NCBI RefSeq assembly: GCF_000250985.1
Contig: NW_013524647.1
Coordinates: 269,398 to 333,397, forward strand
Length of the DNA stretch: 64,000 nt
DNA from: Nematocida parisii ERTm1
Lineage: Eukaryota; Microsporidia
Direction of reading: 5' to 3'
In this document: piece by piece, positions 1-8,728 of the stretch
Layout: every line of letters begins with the position of its first letter
How positions within the stretch are numbered: position 1 is the stretch's first letter
Translations under genes and position numbers: made by a program
Notes under the pieces: generated by a model
Databases searched by the model: none
The model's input: only the letters and a program-made list of their open reading frames with translations
What the model was told of the DNA's origin: nothing

Positions 1-1108
1 TATCTTTTATATACGGGTTCTGGAGTACTGAAATCATCCCTTCATATGAATATGTATACATATGCAGTTTAAGCAAATGAGTTAGGCCATTGTAAGCTGG
101 TCCTACAGGGATTCCTGCTTGTTCTAAACAAATGTTTGCCAAATCATGGACATACTTTGGTAGTTCACTTCCCCGCATCCCTAGCTGGTCTATCATTTCA
201 AAAATCTTTTCCTCTCTTGCTATAACTGCTTCTAAATCAATTAGAGATGAAAACACAAGAATCTTTCCTGAAATAATGTCATTTCGGGTTATTTCTATAT
301 ATTGGGATACTTCTGTGCTATTTAACGAGGGGTTTCCATTGCTATTTACTATAAATTCTTTCGCTGTATTAATTGCCGTCTGTACACCCTTTCTAATAAA
401 ATCCTTTGATGTTTTAGGAATGTCAGTCTGATCCAGATAATATGTGCTAAATACACTAAATATAACAACCATGCAGTAAAATACACTCTTCATTTCGGGC
501 GCCCATATAGAGAAGAAGTTCTTTGTATTTGTAAAAATATTTCTCTTTGGCCGTTTTATTCTTGGCAGTTCATTTTCTTTTTTGTTAATTATCTCTGGAG
601 TGCTTTTATTTGCAAATATGTCATAAATATACGGATGGTTGAAGACTGTTATACCATTAAAGTAATATCCAAACCAATTATTCTCCCTTTTGCCCAATTT
701 ATTGCCAGCAGGCACTTCCTCATCGCTGCTTTCATACATAATGCTGTCTTTTGCGTATTCATTAAATGTTGGATCGCATTGTAGCAGAAGACCAGTATTA
801 CTTTCGCATGTATCTCGGGGAGATTTTATAACACAATCAGATGTGTCTAGGTCTATTTCGTATATGTCATCAGAACCGTACTCTCTAATACTATCTGTAC
901 TTATAAATTTACTCAAGAATCTACTTCTTAACATGTCGATGGACTTAGTGATTTTATTCATTGTTCCTCCTATAGCATTCATAATACTTGAATTGGACTC
1001 TACCACAGCCCTTTCTTCTAATAAAACTTCTCCATCAGTATGCCCTGTGGACATTGATATTAGTGCGGTGATGCACACTATTTTGACTAATTTAGAGAAT
1101 ACCTGCAT
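1..1108 (-). CDS. Secreted or membrane protein, C-terminus beyond window (partial)
   Basis: The minus strand is open from an ATG at 1108 to the window edge, about 369 codons with no stop. An in-frame stop lies a short way upstream of the ATG and no other ATG intervenes. Residues 1-22 form a typical signal peptide (basic start, hydrophobic core VCITALISM, then STG). A second hydrophobic stretch near residues 207-225 (SVFYCMVVIFSVFSTYYL) is a likely transmembrane segment after a very basic stretch (RIKRPKRN). Between them the chain is acidic and Ser-rich with several Cys. I recognise no family. A lineage-specific secreted or single-pass protein is plausible, but its role is unknown. Confidence 0.75.
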   Translation of the reverse strand, partial: MQVFSKLVKIVCITALISMSTGHTDGEVLLEERAVVESNSSIMNAIGGTMNKITKSIDMLRSRFLSKFISTDSIREYGSDDIYEIDLDTSDCVIKSPRDTCESNTGLLLQCDPTFNEYAKDSIMYESSDEEVPAGNKLGKRENNWFGYYFNGITVFNHPYIYDIFANKSTPEIINKKENELPRIKRPKRNIFTNTKNFFSIWAPEMKSVFYCMVVIFSVFSTYYLDQTDIPKTSKDFIRKGVQTAINTAKEFIVNSNGNPSLNSTEVSQYIEITRNDIISGKILVFSSLIDLEAVIAREEKIFEMIDQLGMRGSELPKYVHDLANICLEQAGIPVGPAYNGLTHLLKLHMYTYSYEGMISVLQNPYIKD

Positions 1109-1453
1109 TATGCTATTAGAGCACAGCCAAACTAAACACTATAAATAGCTGCCGAATATAGTAAATTGTAATTGTAATACAGTTAGTTAAATAGTAATTT
1201 TTATTCTTATTTTCTATTTATTACTTGTTATAATGAAATGGCTATGTGACACAGAAATATTCTATAATCCTGATTTTTTTATATTTCTGGTAATTTCAAC
1301 AGACTGTTATTCTAATTTGTCATGTTTATATTTTTTAATTTTTTATTGCCCATGTAATATGATGATTCTCCAATGACGGGCGGTCTGAAGGTAGTGTAGA
1401 ATGTCATTGTATCTGATTACATTTAATTTTAAATTCTTAAGAAAATTCCTACA
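1109..1453. other. Intergenic, 345 bp
   Basis: AT-rich spacer between the divergently placed partial gene on the left and the 3' end of Yip1 on the right. It holds the promoter of the left gene. I see no RNA gene or repeat. Confidence 0.6.
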
Positions 1454-2023
1454 TTAAATGGTAGAAAGCATCATAAAGCATGAATATACCAAAAATATGG
1501 GATAACCTATTAAAACACCTCTGTCTTGTATTTGGAACCTTCTTATTATTTCTGTTGTGGAAACAACTGTTGACCAAATAGAAAAAAGTGCTCCAATAAA
1601 GAGTTTAAAGCTCTTTTCTGTTGGTAGGAATTTTCCAATTGTTGCAAATATCAGAATGGGTATTAGTGCGTACCCAAGCGCATTAATTATTCCCAGAATG
1701 CTAATTCTATTATTATTATTCATAAGAATTAGCAGCACATATATAAACATACAGCTAATTGTGGATAAGTAATAAAGATACCCAATGTGAACAGCACTGC
1801 GTATGAATAGAATAACTCCATATAGAATAATGAATAGGAGCGGGCCAACCATATCCATTGTATCCTTATGCTCCGTGCTTTTTATAAATACAATTCGGAG
1901 AGAGTCTCTTTTTATCGCATTAAAATCAATGCCCAGCTCATCCAGTAGGGGTTTATCTCCCTCTTTGTATCCGATTAAGGCATTCTTTATGCCAAGTGGC
2001 AGTGCAGACCCAAAAGTAGACAT
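1454..2023 (-). CDS. YIP1: Yip1-family Golgi/ER membrane protein
   Basis: A roughly 190-residue multi-pass protein. The N-terminal motif PLLDELGIDFNAIKRDSL matches the Yip1/YIPF5 signature (PLLEELGIxF), and DMVGPLLFIILYGVILF followed by HIGYLYYLS matches the DLaGP...GyiYG segment of the Yip1 domain. About four or five membrane segments follow to the C-terminus. Yip1 proteins bind Rab GTPases and act in ER-Golgi vesicle formation. The frame stays open to 2116, but the ATG at 2023 (MSTFGSALPL) is preferred because upstream starts would overlap the divergent TAF11 gene at 2047. A Rab-GAP gene lies close by, a second Rab-related function. Confidence 0.85.
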   Translation of the reverse strand: MSTFGSALPLGIKNALIGYKEGDKPLLDELGIDFNAIKRDSLRIVFIKSTEHKDTMDMVGPLLFIILYGVILFIRSAVHIGYLYYLSTISCMFIYVLLILMNNNNRISILGIINALGYALIPILIFATIGKFLPTEKSFKLFIGALFSIWSTVVSTTEIIRRFQIQDRGVLIGYPIFLVYSCFMMLSTI

Positions 2024-2046
2024 ACCGACAAAAAAACAAAAAAATA

Positions 2047-2406
2047 ATGAGAAGTAATGAAGCAGAGGCATTCGATACAGAAAGTGAGGAAATGGAAACA
2101 TATAATGCGCCAGCACAAGAAGAAACTGTAAACCTATCAGAAGATGAACTAAAGCGGTATGTGAAATTTAGAAGAACGGGGTTTAACAAAGGAGGCATCA
2201 GAAAGTTTGTAAGCCAAGTGCTTGACCAGACATGCAATCCAAACTTTTCAATTGTGCTCAGCGGTATTGCCAAAGTGTTTGTTGCTGAAATGGTTGAGGA
2301 GGCAAAGGACGTGCAGGAAGAGTGGAATGATGGCGGAGAACTTCTTCCTTCGCACATACACGAGGCATACAGAAGGCTTTCAAAGAAGATCCCAAATATG
2401 GAGTGA
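2047..2406 (+). CDS. TAF11: TFIID subunit TAF11 (histone fold)
   Basis: A 119-residue protein whose C-terminal about 80 residues form the TAFII28-type histone fold: RRTGFNKGGIRKFVSQVL, then LSGIAKVFVAEMVEEA and PSHIHEAYRRL, which match the TAF11 signatures (GiaKvFvGevVE, and P.HlreA.rRL). The N-terminus is short, acidic and disordered. TAF11 pairs with TAF13 in TFIID, the RNA polymerase II promoter factor. It is divergent from Yip1 with only 23 bp between the two ATGs, so the two promoters must overlap. The protein is much shorter than animal TAF11, as usual in Microsporidia. Confidence 0.9.
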   Translation: MRSNEAEAFDTESEEMETYNAPAQEETVNLSEDELKRYVKFRRTGFNKGGIRKFVSQVLDQTCNPNFSIVLSGIAKVFVAEMVEEAKDVQEEWNDGGELLPSHIHEAYRRLSKKIPNME

Positions 2407-2429
2407 GTTAATTTATAAATTAAAATATT

Positions 2430-3029
2430 ATGTGGATAGAGGTATACTTCCAGGATAAATTTGCAATAGAGAAGAAGATAGAAGAGGCACCCCCTGGAAA
2501 CTACTTTCAAAAACCAGGCAGGGAGAGTGAATATAAAGACATAAACAGCAGGAAGTTGCATAAAGCAGAAGATATTCAGAAGAAATGTGTAGATGATAGT
2601 GAAGAGGATTCGGAGTCTGTGGATATGGGGTATAGAACAGTAAGAGAATATATAGTAGATAAAGAGGTTGGCAGATATCGTCTTATTGATAAGAATTTAT
2701 CTGGGCCGGAGAGGGTTCTGTGCGGTAGCTGGTCTTTTAATAGAATAATTCGGTGGATTGAAGTCGGCGTGCCTGCCTTTTTTGAGACTCTTTCTTTTGG
2801 GCTGAGCATAGGTTCGTATATAAAAGCTTATGAAAGTACAGAGACTATCATTCTTGTAGGAAGCACTGGGATTTGTGTATTTTCTGTAGGCCACCGAACC
2901 ATAGTAGAATATAGTGTAATACGTGAAATAAAAGTGCACAAGAATATGGAGATAATATATATGGATAATGAATGGGTAGATAGTAATTTGTGCACTAGTA
3001 AGGCTCTTCGCAGGAAGAGTATGATGTGA
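2430..3029 (+). CDS. GRAM-like N-terminal part of a TBC Rab-GAP (frame 1 of 2)
   Basis: A 199-codon ORF starting at ATG 2430, 23 bp after TAF11. Its C-terminal half (GSTGICVFSVGHRTIVEYSV) resembles a GRAM/PH-like domain. The ORF ends at TGA 3027-3029, while the frame that is -1 to it is open from 3002 and encodes a second GRAM-like segment plus a TBC domain. Rab-GAPs of the TBC1D8/9 type carry two GRAM domains before TBC, so I infer one gene interrupted by a frame change rather than two genes. No A/T run lies in the 28-nt overlap. As a stand-alone protein it would have no clear function. Confidence 0.6.
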   Translation: MWIEVYFQDKFAIEKKIEEAPPGNYFQKPGRESEYKDINSRKLHKAEDIQKKCVDDSEEDSESVDMGYRTVREYIVDKEVGRYRLIDKNLSGPERVLCGSWSFNRIIRWIEVGVPAFFETLSFGLSIGSYIKAYESTETIILVGSTGICVFSVGHRTIVEYSVIREIKVHKNMEIIYMDNEWVDSNLCTSKALRRKSMM

Positions 3030-4543
3030 GCGCGGGCGCTCCATGCTCTGCAGAAAGTGCTACAAAGGAAACGAATTGTACTAAGCCAGAGAGTATTGAA
3101 AAGCATAAGCCACGCACTGCTTCTGATGAACAGCAGCTAGATTTTCATGTGGATAAGAGCGGAGAATCCAGTGGTGGAAACTATAAAAAGATAACTTGCT
3201 CTGTTTTTAACGATTTAGAGGAAGAGATTAGATCACTTGCACTTTCATCTGCAGAGGAAATCAGTTCTGTCTCAGAGTTGGTTTATATGCGAATCTGTGA
3301 ACGACTCTGTGTAACAATCCCTCTTTACAACCAGCACATACTCCATATTGCATCGCATTCTACAGGAACTATTACTATAACAAATGACTTTATCATTATA
3401 AAAGAGAATAGCCGGTATCTAGCCTTTCCTCTCTGCATGATCAGAAAAGTAGAAATAATCAAAGGGTGGAGCGTTCTTCTGCGCATTAGAGATGCAAATT
3501 ATAGAGAGTTTAAACTGTATCTAGAAAGAAATGACGATCTTTCCATAGAAGGCATACTTTTAAATATTGCCAGAGAAGACCCAAAGTTCAAAACAACCTA
3601 TTTTGAAGTTCTACTAGATCTATTGAAAAACAGCAAGTGCATGAATTATAACTTAAACAATGGGCATGGAGACTGGTCTATGGGAAGATCGTCAGAGTAC
3701 AGAATATACCTATGCATGAAAACAGCGGAGGGCGTGAGCCTACAGGTAAATAAGAATGACAGGCCATTTATTTGGCTTGGATGCTTCTGTATATGCGGCA
3801 TGGTGAGCGCACCAGATCTCTACCACGCATCAGTTGAAAAATCTAAAAAAACCTACTTTACTTCATATGAACAGATAGAGAAAGACATCCGTCGCTCTAT
3901 TTATGAGAGTGTACCTGATACAGTGTATGCTGGGCTAAAAAAGGTTATGCAAGCATTTACTGCTTATAATAATAATGAATACTTACAGGCGCATTCTATG
4001 ATTGGAGGAGTTCTTTATAGGATACTTGGCGAGTCTGGGTGCTTCTATGCACTCGTCCATATATTTACCAGAATACTTCCTGATTATATAGGTGCTGAAA
4101 TATATGGAATGCACAGAGACCTGTTTGTGTTCATTGAGTTTACAAAAGAGAAGTACCCAGGCCTGCACCATAACTTAATAGAAAAAGAAATTGAACTGGA
4201 AATACTTGTCACCCCATGGATACTTAGCTTATTCAGCACGATTTTTCAGAAAAAACACATTGAAGTAATATTTGACTACATCGCGTATTATGGGCCTAGC
4301 TTTGTTTTCAAACTCTCCCTAGCTCTTTTGGAGAGAATGTACTTAGGCATATCCAGATCAAAAAAGACAGGATCCATACTAAAAATATCTGCACAGTATT
4401 TCTTTAATAACACAAGCACTCCCTCTCTAAGTGACAGTGAATTCTCTCTTCTCATTAACTTAGCACAGACAGACAGTGTAGTTACTCCAGAGCGCGTTCA
4501 CTATAAAAGACAACAGTATGAACTTGCGCACAGAAAAGTATAA
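3002..4543 (+). CDS. TBC-domain Rab GTPase-activating protein (frame 2 of 2)
   Basis: The frame is open from 3002. The first in-frame ATG lies only about 88 codons after position 3026 (VYMRICERL), which favours read-through from the preceding ORF. It contains a GRAM-like segment (ITNDFIIIKENSRYLAFPL), then a TBC domain with IEKDIRRSI (IxxDxxR arginine finger) and EYLQAHSMI (YxQ glutamine finger), followed by the helical C-terminal half (PWILSLFSTIF...VIFDYI). Both catalytic fingers appear intact, so Rab-GAP activity is likely. It probably works on vesicle traffic Rabs. Product family: high confidence. Exact start and joining: uncertain. Confidence 0.75.
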   Translation, partial: GSSQEEYDVSAGAPCSAESATKETNCTKPESIEKHKPRTASDEQQLDFHVDKSGESSGGNYKKITCSVFNDLEEEIRSLALSSAEEISSVSELVYMRICERLCVTIPLYNQHILHIASHSTGTITITNDFIIIKENSRYLAFPLCMIRKVEIIKGWSVLLRIRDANYREFKLYLERNDDLSIEGILLNIAREDPKFKTTYFEVLLDLLKNSKCMNYNLNNGHGDWSMGRSSEYRIYLCMKTAEGVSLQVNKNDRPFIWLGCFCICGMVSAPDLYHASVEKSKKTYFTSYEQIEKDIRRSIYESVPDTVYAGLKKVMQAFTAYNNNEYLQAHSMIGGVLYRILGESGCFYALVHIFTRILPDYIGAEIYGMHRDLFVFIEFTKEKYPGLHHNLIEKEIELEILVTPWILSLFSTIFQKKHIEVIFDYIAYYGPSFVFKLSLALLERMYLGISRSKKTGSILKISAQYFFNNTSTPSLSDSEFSLLINLAQTDSVVTPERVHYKRQQYELAHRKV

Positions 4544-4670
4544 CAGAAAATAAACCATATTTAATATAAAGAACATGTTTAAGAAGTAAATAGATCAAAT
4601 ATCCTGATGTTTATTATAGGAAATGCACTAAATTTCTTTTTAGTGTAACCTGATACTGCCTTTAAGTATT

Positions 4671-5237
4671 TTACTGCTTTACTTCATTTGTATTTTTACT
4701 TCTATCTATTACTCTTTTCCAGTTTTTATTTTCTGTTATTTCTTTATATATGTCCTCTACTTTTTTGGGCTGCTTATTCTGAACAGTTTCTACTTTTATT
4801 ATTCTTTCAGCCTCTTCCTCATCCTCACAAAGTACTTCTATCACTTCGTTGTAAATTACTTCCATTATTTCCACCTGCAGATTTTCGTCTGTTTTGATTT
4901 TGTTATACCCTCTTTTCTGATACCTATCATAAAGTACACTTAACTCCGCAGAAAGTACAATTATTATGTCGAATTTAATAAAATGCACTATCTCTGGGTC
5001 GTGGGTGTCTATTATGTAACTGTCTCGGTCTTTTATTTTTTTTTCAAGATATCGCTCCACATCCTCTGGATTATATTCAAGAGTGTCATATATTTTGCAT
5101 TTATTTGTGAACAGTTTTTTCTTCGCAATTAAGTCGCTCATTTCAATTAGCCTATAATTTAAGCGGGTTTTCATATATTTTGTAAGAGTTGTCTTTCCCA
5201 CGCCGGGTGTGCCTGTTACAAGTATTTTATATCCCAT
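4671..5237 (-). CDS. FAP7: Adenylate kinase 6 / Fap7 ribosome-assembly ATPase
   Basis: A 188-residue P-loop protein: GTPGVGKT at residues 9-16, followed by the AK6/hCINAP features IIDTHDPEIV and YDRYQKRGYNKIKTDENLQVEIM, which match the lid and C-terminal signature (L.dRL..RgY...Ki.eNi..EIm). Fap7 is required for 20S pre-rRNA cleavage and late 40S maturation, binding uS11/Rps14. The acidic-basic C-terminal tail is longer than the core. It sits tail-to-tail with the Rab-GAP and head-to-head with the cullin gene, 52 bp apart. Dim1 and Mrd1, also small-subunit assembly factors, are in this window. Confidence 0.88.
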   Translation of the reverse strand: MGYKILVTGTPGVGKTTLTKYMKTRLNYRLIEMSDLIAKKKLFTNKCKIYDTLEYNPEDVERYLEKKIKDRDSYIIDTHDPEIVHFIKFDIIIVLSAELSVLYDRYQKRGYNKIKTDENLQVEIMEVIYNEVIEVLCEDEEEAERIIKVETVQNKQPKKVEDIYKEITENKNWKRVIDRSKNTNEVKQ

Positions 5238-5289
5238 TGGCTAATTACACTACAAAAAAATAGAAAAGAAAAGAATTTAAATACAGCGC

Positions 5290-7455
5290 ATGGCAGTAGA
5301 CCTAGGTGAAAAGGGCAGTAATGGAGAAAAGTATTTATCTGTAATAAAAGAGTCAATCAACAGACTGATATGTACACCAGAGGATAGAAAGTGCTATGCT
5401 GTATTTATGGATGGATATAACGCAGTGTATAAGTACTGTACAGAGAATACAAAGGAGAAGTACATCATTGAGGGAGCAGAGGTATATAAGATATATGACC
5501 AGCTATTGATCAAGCATTTAAAAAGACTTCCAGAGGACTATACGCTAGAAACATTTGTTAGGTTTATAGATGGGTATATCCGGGCAAATGAAAGAATATG
5601 CAAAATGCTCTCTTTTCTGCAGAGATACTTTGTGCGAGTTAATCTGGAGATATCCAATGCAAATGTAGTTGAGCTAAAGGATCTATACTATCAGCGGCTA
5701 TTTTCTATTCTTATAAATGGCAAAGAAAGTAAGCTGCATATGATGTTCGTGGATGAACTAAAGGAGTATCTGGAAATAAAGTTGCAAAAGAAGGTTGATG
5801 TAGGCGCATACAATAAGAAGCTGAAGATACTTCGGGTTATGGTGCGGGTTTATATAAAGATATGTGAAGTATCGGATCAGAAGAAGTCTCTAAAAAAGCT
5901 ATTTAATGCAATTGCAAAGTTTATTGCGATATTGAAGAAAAAAGTGAGTGAGAAAGAGCAAATTGATTACATTTACTATAAAATAGCTACTGTTGATGGT
6001 CTGTTTAAAAACAAAGAGAAAAGTAAAAAGAATCTATATCGAATGGTTGAGGAGAAGCTAGATGATCAAATTTTGAAAAACTTCATTGAAGGGTTTGTTT
6101 CTAAAATAATGAGGACAGGGATAAATAAGAAAAGCCATGCAGAAGTTGTGCCATTCTACTCATTTATCGATAGCTCGGTTAAAAGCAAGTCAATTTTTGT
6201 AAATACTGCCATTCTGATGAGCATAAAGATTGTTGAAAAAATAACTGACTGTAGCTCGTTTCTCAAGTTCTGTATATTCATGAACAAGCACTTTGAGTGC
6301 ATGCCGCGCACATCCGGCAGTGTTAAAAAGGTGTTTGAACTGGTTTTAAGAAGAAAGCTAGAATCACTACTTATAACAAACACAGATACGCTAGAATTTG
6401 AAAAGCAGTTGTTGGGAGACATTGAGACGCACATGAAACAGAGAAAACAACCTCTTTTAGAGCTTTCTTTAATTATTTCAAATGTTCCGGCGCATAGAAA
6501 TATGTTCTGGTCTGAGTTTATAATAGGAATAAAAAACAGACTTATTATGGGAAGTTTGGCGGCAACTGAAAAAAAGCTGATAAATCTTATCACAAAGCGG
6601 ATTGAGGCATATCGAGAGTCAAAGCTTAGGAAGAATTTAAAGGTGCATAAAACTGCACTGGAATACATAAATATAGAAACTCTCCATAAAACGCAGGAGT
6701 ACTATGATCCTGTAAATTTTGAAGAAATTCTTCTTTGTATAAAGGACATTGCAATAAGTGAAATATATTTCCGAACACATAAGTCAGATTTAAAGTCTGA
6801 TTGTTTTTTGCTCGCATGTATTAGATGGAACTATCCTGTAGTAAACATCCGCATCCCTGCTGAGCTAAAAGAGATGTGGAGTAATCTTAATAAGTACTGC
6901 ACAGAAAAAGGCCGTAAATTTATTCTTAAGCTTTGCCCTACAGTGTCCTCTGTTACTCTGGAGGTAAATGATATAGAGGTAGAGTGTGATGTTATACAAG
7001 GCACAATTCTTATACTTTTGGCTAGAGCAGGAATAGAAACATTGGACAGCCTAGTTTATGCAGTCTTGGTTGATGTAACTGATCAGGCCCAAGAAATGAT
7101 AAAAACAAAATTACAGACATTAATTGATGCATCTATAATTACAGAAAACAATGGAATATACGAAATCCATAAGAATCTTCCCAAAGAACCCAGGCGGATA
7201 AATATATTTTCCCCAGATACTCAAAGTACACTCAGTGAGATAACAACAGCTAAGTATGCATATTCAAAGAGTGCTATTGAGGCGTGCATAGTAAGAACAC
7301 TTAAAAAACAAACGGGGATGGAATCATCCGAACTTAAACAGATTGTTATGAAAACTTTCCCACTTGAAGACCAGGAATTGGATGCATATATAATGGCTCT
7401 CCAAGAAAAGGGCCTTATTTCTGCTTCATCAAATCTTCTTTATTTTGTACCGTAG
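5290..7455 (+). CDS. Cullin, ubiquitin-ligase scaffold
   Basis: A 721-residue protein with the cullin layout: N-terminal cullin repeats (ERICKMLSFLQRYFVRVNL resembles the LDRyYv segment), a C-terminal cullin-homology region, and a winged-helix neddylation domain (IEACIVRTLKKQTGMESSEL...YIMALQEKGLI). The Lys in IVRTLK aligns with the Nedd8 acceptor of IVRIMK. Cullins assemble RING E3 ligases. With Ufd2, a ubiquitin protease and Cdc20 this window is rich in ubiquitin functions. It is most likely the Cul1/Cdc53 type, but I cannot assign the subclass. ATG at 5290 starts right after a TTTAAATA box. Confidence 0.82.
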   Translation: MAVDLGEKGSNGEKYLSVIKESINRLICTPEDRKCYAVFMDGYNAVYKYCTENTKEKYIIEGAEVYKIYDQLLIKHLKRLPEDYTLETFVRFIDGYIRANERICKMLSFLQRYFVRVNLEISNANVVELKDLYYQRLFSILINGKESKLHMMFVDELKEYLEIKLQKKVDVGAYNKKLKILRVMVRVYIKICEVSDQKKSLKKLFNAIAKFIAILKKKVSEKEQIDYIYYKIATVDGLFKNKEKSKKNLYRMVEEKLDDQILKNFIEGFVSKIMRTGINKKSHAEVVPFYSFIDSSVKSKSIFVNTAILMSIKIVEKITDCSSFLKFCIFMNKHFECMPRTSGSVKKVFELVLRRKLESLLITNTDTLEFEKQLLGDIETHMKQRKQPLLELSLIISNVPAHRNMFWSEFIIGIKNRLIMGSLAATEKKLINLITKRIEAYRESKLRKNLKVHKTALEYINIETLHKTQEYYDPVNFEEILLCIKDIAISEIYFRTHKSDLKSDCFLLACIRWNYPVVNIRIPAELKEMWSNLNKYCTEKGRKFILKLCPTVSSVTLEVNDIEVECDVIQGTILILLARAGIETLDSLVYAVLVDVTDQAQEMIKTKLQTLIDASIITENNGIYEIHKNLPKEPRRINIFSPDTQSTLSEITTAKYAYSKSAIEACIVRTLKKQTGMESSELKQIVMKTFPLEDQELDAYIMALQEKGLISASSNLLYFVP

Positions 7456-7638
7456 CTGTATTCTATTCTACACATATAGTTATCATATCTTCTAAATTAT
7501 TAAGAATAAATACATTCAAATTCTACTGTATATACATTATTACCAAAGTCTTTAGTATACTTGTAATGCTTGTTTTACTGCCCTGTATTTAGATATAAAT
7601 ATGTATTAAAATAGTCTTTTTAGTTGTATTTCATTTAT

Positions 7639-7847
7639 GTGAACTACTCGTGATTTATTAAAAATACAATATTATTTATGCCTTATAATTTATATTTTCA
7701 GTGTAATTGCCAGAAATATCTTTAATGTAAATTTTATTTATTTAAAGGCGTATATATAAAAATTAAAATAAAGACTTAGTACTATACACTTTATTAAATG
7801 CAAGGCATAAATAATATTGTATTTTTAATAAATTATGCATAGTTCAC
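7639..7847. repeat. Inverted-repeat element, possible MITE-like remnant
   Basis: The arm at 7639-7684 is the near-perfect reverse complement of 7802-7847, with a 32-bp identical core (AAGGCATAAATAATATTG... continuing to AATAAAT) and matching outer ends (GTGAACTA / TAGTTCAC). A third, single copy of the arm lies at 28776-28823. Shared arms at two unlinked places suggest a small dispersed element. No target-site duplication could be recognised. Confidence 0.6.
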
Positions 7848-7934
7848 AGTTAATATTAAAATAAAATCTTGAATTGTTTCTAGAAAATTAGTATTTTAAT
7901 AACCAAGCAGCATAGAAGACATAAATAATAGACA

Positions 7935-7992
7935 AAGAGAATATTTAAATAATACAAAATGTGTTAATTATGCGTTATTTAAATATTCTCTT
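7935..7992. other. 18-bp hairpin in intergenic region
   Basis: AAGAGAATATTTAAATAA at 7935-7952 is perfectly complementary to TTATTTAAATATTCTCTT at 7975-7992, with a 22-nt loop. Function unknown. It could be part of an AT-rich repeat or a transcript end structure. Confidence 0.55.
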
Positions 7993-8426
7993 CTCATGCG
8001 CAAACTTATATTTGTTATATATAAAGCCTGGTATTTATTGATTTCCAGAAACTCTTTATATGGTTTAATTTATTATCATTTATAATTTCATCAATCATAA
8101 CACTATTAGAAGTGATATCTACACACATATAATACCATTAATAGCAATATTCACTCTTAGATTCACCACACCATCATTTAAATAAGATGCTTTGCTACCC
8201 CAGAGACATCTATAGTCTCCTGGCATACACAGAAAACCAGCACTTTGTATGAAAAGAAGTCTGAAATAATTTATAATTTAATTGTATTCTTATATTGTGT
8301 ATATTGTATACTTACATACTAGTAGAGTAGAACAGATGTATACAGTTTAGACTGGCACTTTCATATTTAATAGAAACAATAATACAGTAAATTATAAATA
8401 TGATTTAGTTTTAGAAAATAGGATTG

Positions 8427-8663
8427 ATGAACAATATTATACCACAAGAAACAAGAAAAGATAGTGAGAGTAGTTTTGTTACTATTTCTTTAAACAGCTC
8501 AATATCAGATGATGACAATTCAGACTTTATGATGATTTATCATGCACCGCCTCAATACGATGTAGCTGTTTATATGATAATTGTGTTTATTGTTTCATTT
8601 GTTTCTATTGCTGCATGTGGGATTATATACATAGAAGAACATACTGGAACAACCAAAAGTTAA
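8427..8663 (+). CDS. Small single-pass membrane protein, unknown
   Basis: A 78-residue ORF from ATG 8427. The in-frame TTG at 8424 is not used in eukaryotes. A Ser/Asp-rich N-terminal half is followed by a clear transmembrane stretch (VYMIIVFIVSFVSIAACGIIYI) and a short tail. It is a plausible small tail-anchored-like protein, but it has no recognised family and sits in an AT-rich region, so it may be lineage-specific or spurious. Confidence 0.45.
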   Translation: MNNIIPQETRKDSESSFVTISLNSSISDDDNSDFMMIYHAPPQYDVAVYMIIVFIVSFVSIAACGIIYIEEHTGTTKS

Positions 8664-8728
8664 GAAATGCATAAATATTTTGATGCAACCAGAAATATTA
8701 ATAAACTGTGTCTATATTGCAAATTTTT

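Larger units (their letters stand above)
7456..8426. other. Long AT-rich intergenic region with inverted repeats
   Basis: A 971-bp spacer without convincing coding potential. It holds a pair of 46-bp inverted arms (7639-7684 and 7802-7847) and a separate strong hairpin (7935-7992), both described separately. Otherwise it is simple AT-rich sequence. Confidence 0.6.

Noticed and set aside
2998-3017. Possible 20-nt intron joining the GRAM and TBC frames
   Set aside because: The interval starts GTAAGG and restores the frame, but it is shorter than known microsporidian introns, lacks a branch site, and no other intron is seen in the window.
8708-8728. GTG and TTG starts (for example 3026, 8424, 8708, 27439, 35983, 52479, 60278)
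   Set aside because: Nuclear eukaryotic genes start at ATG; the next ATG was used, or the lack of one was taken as evidence for a frame change.
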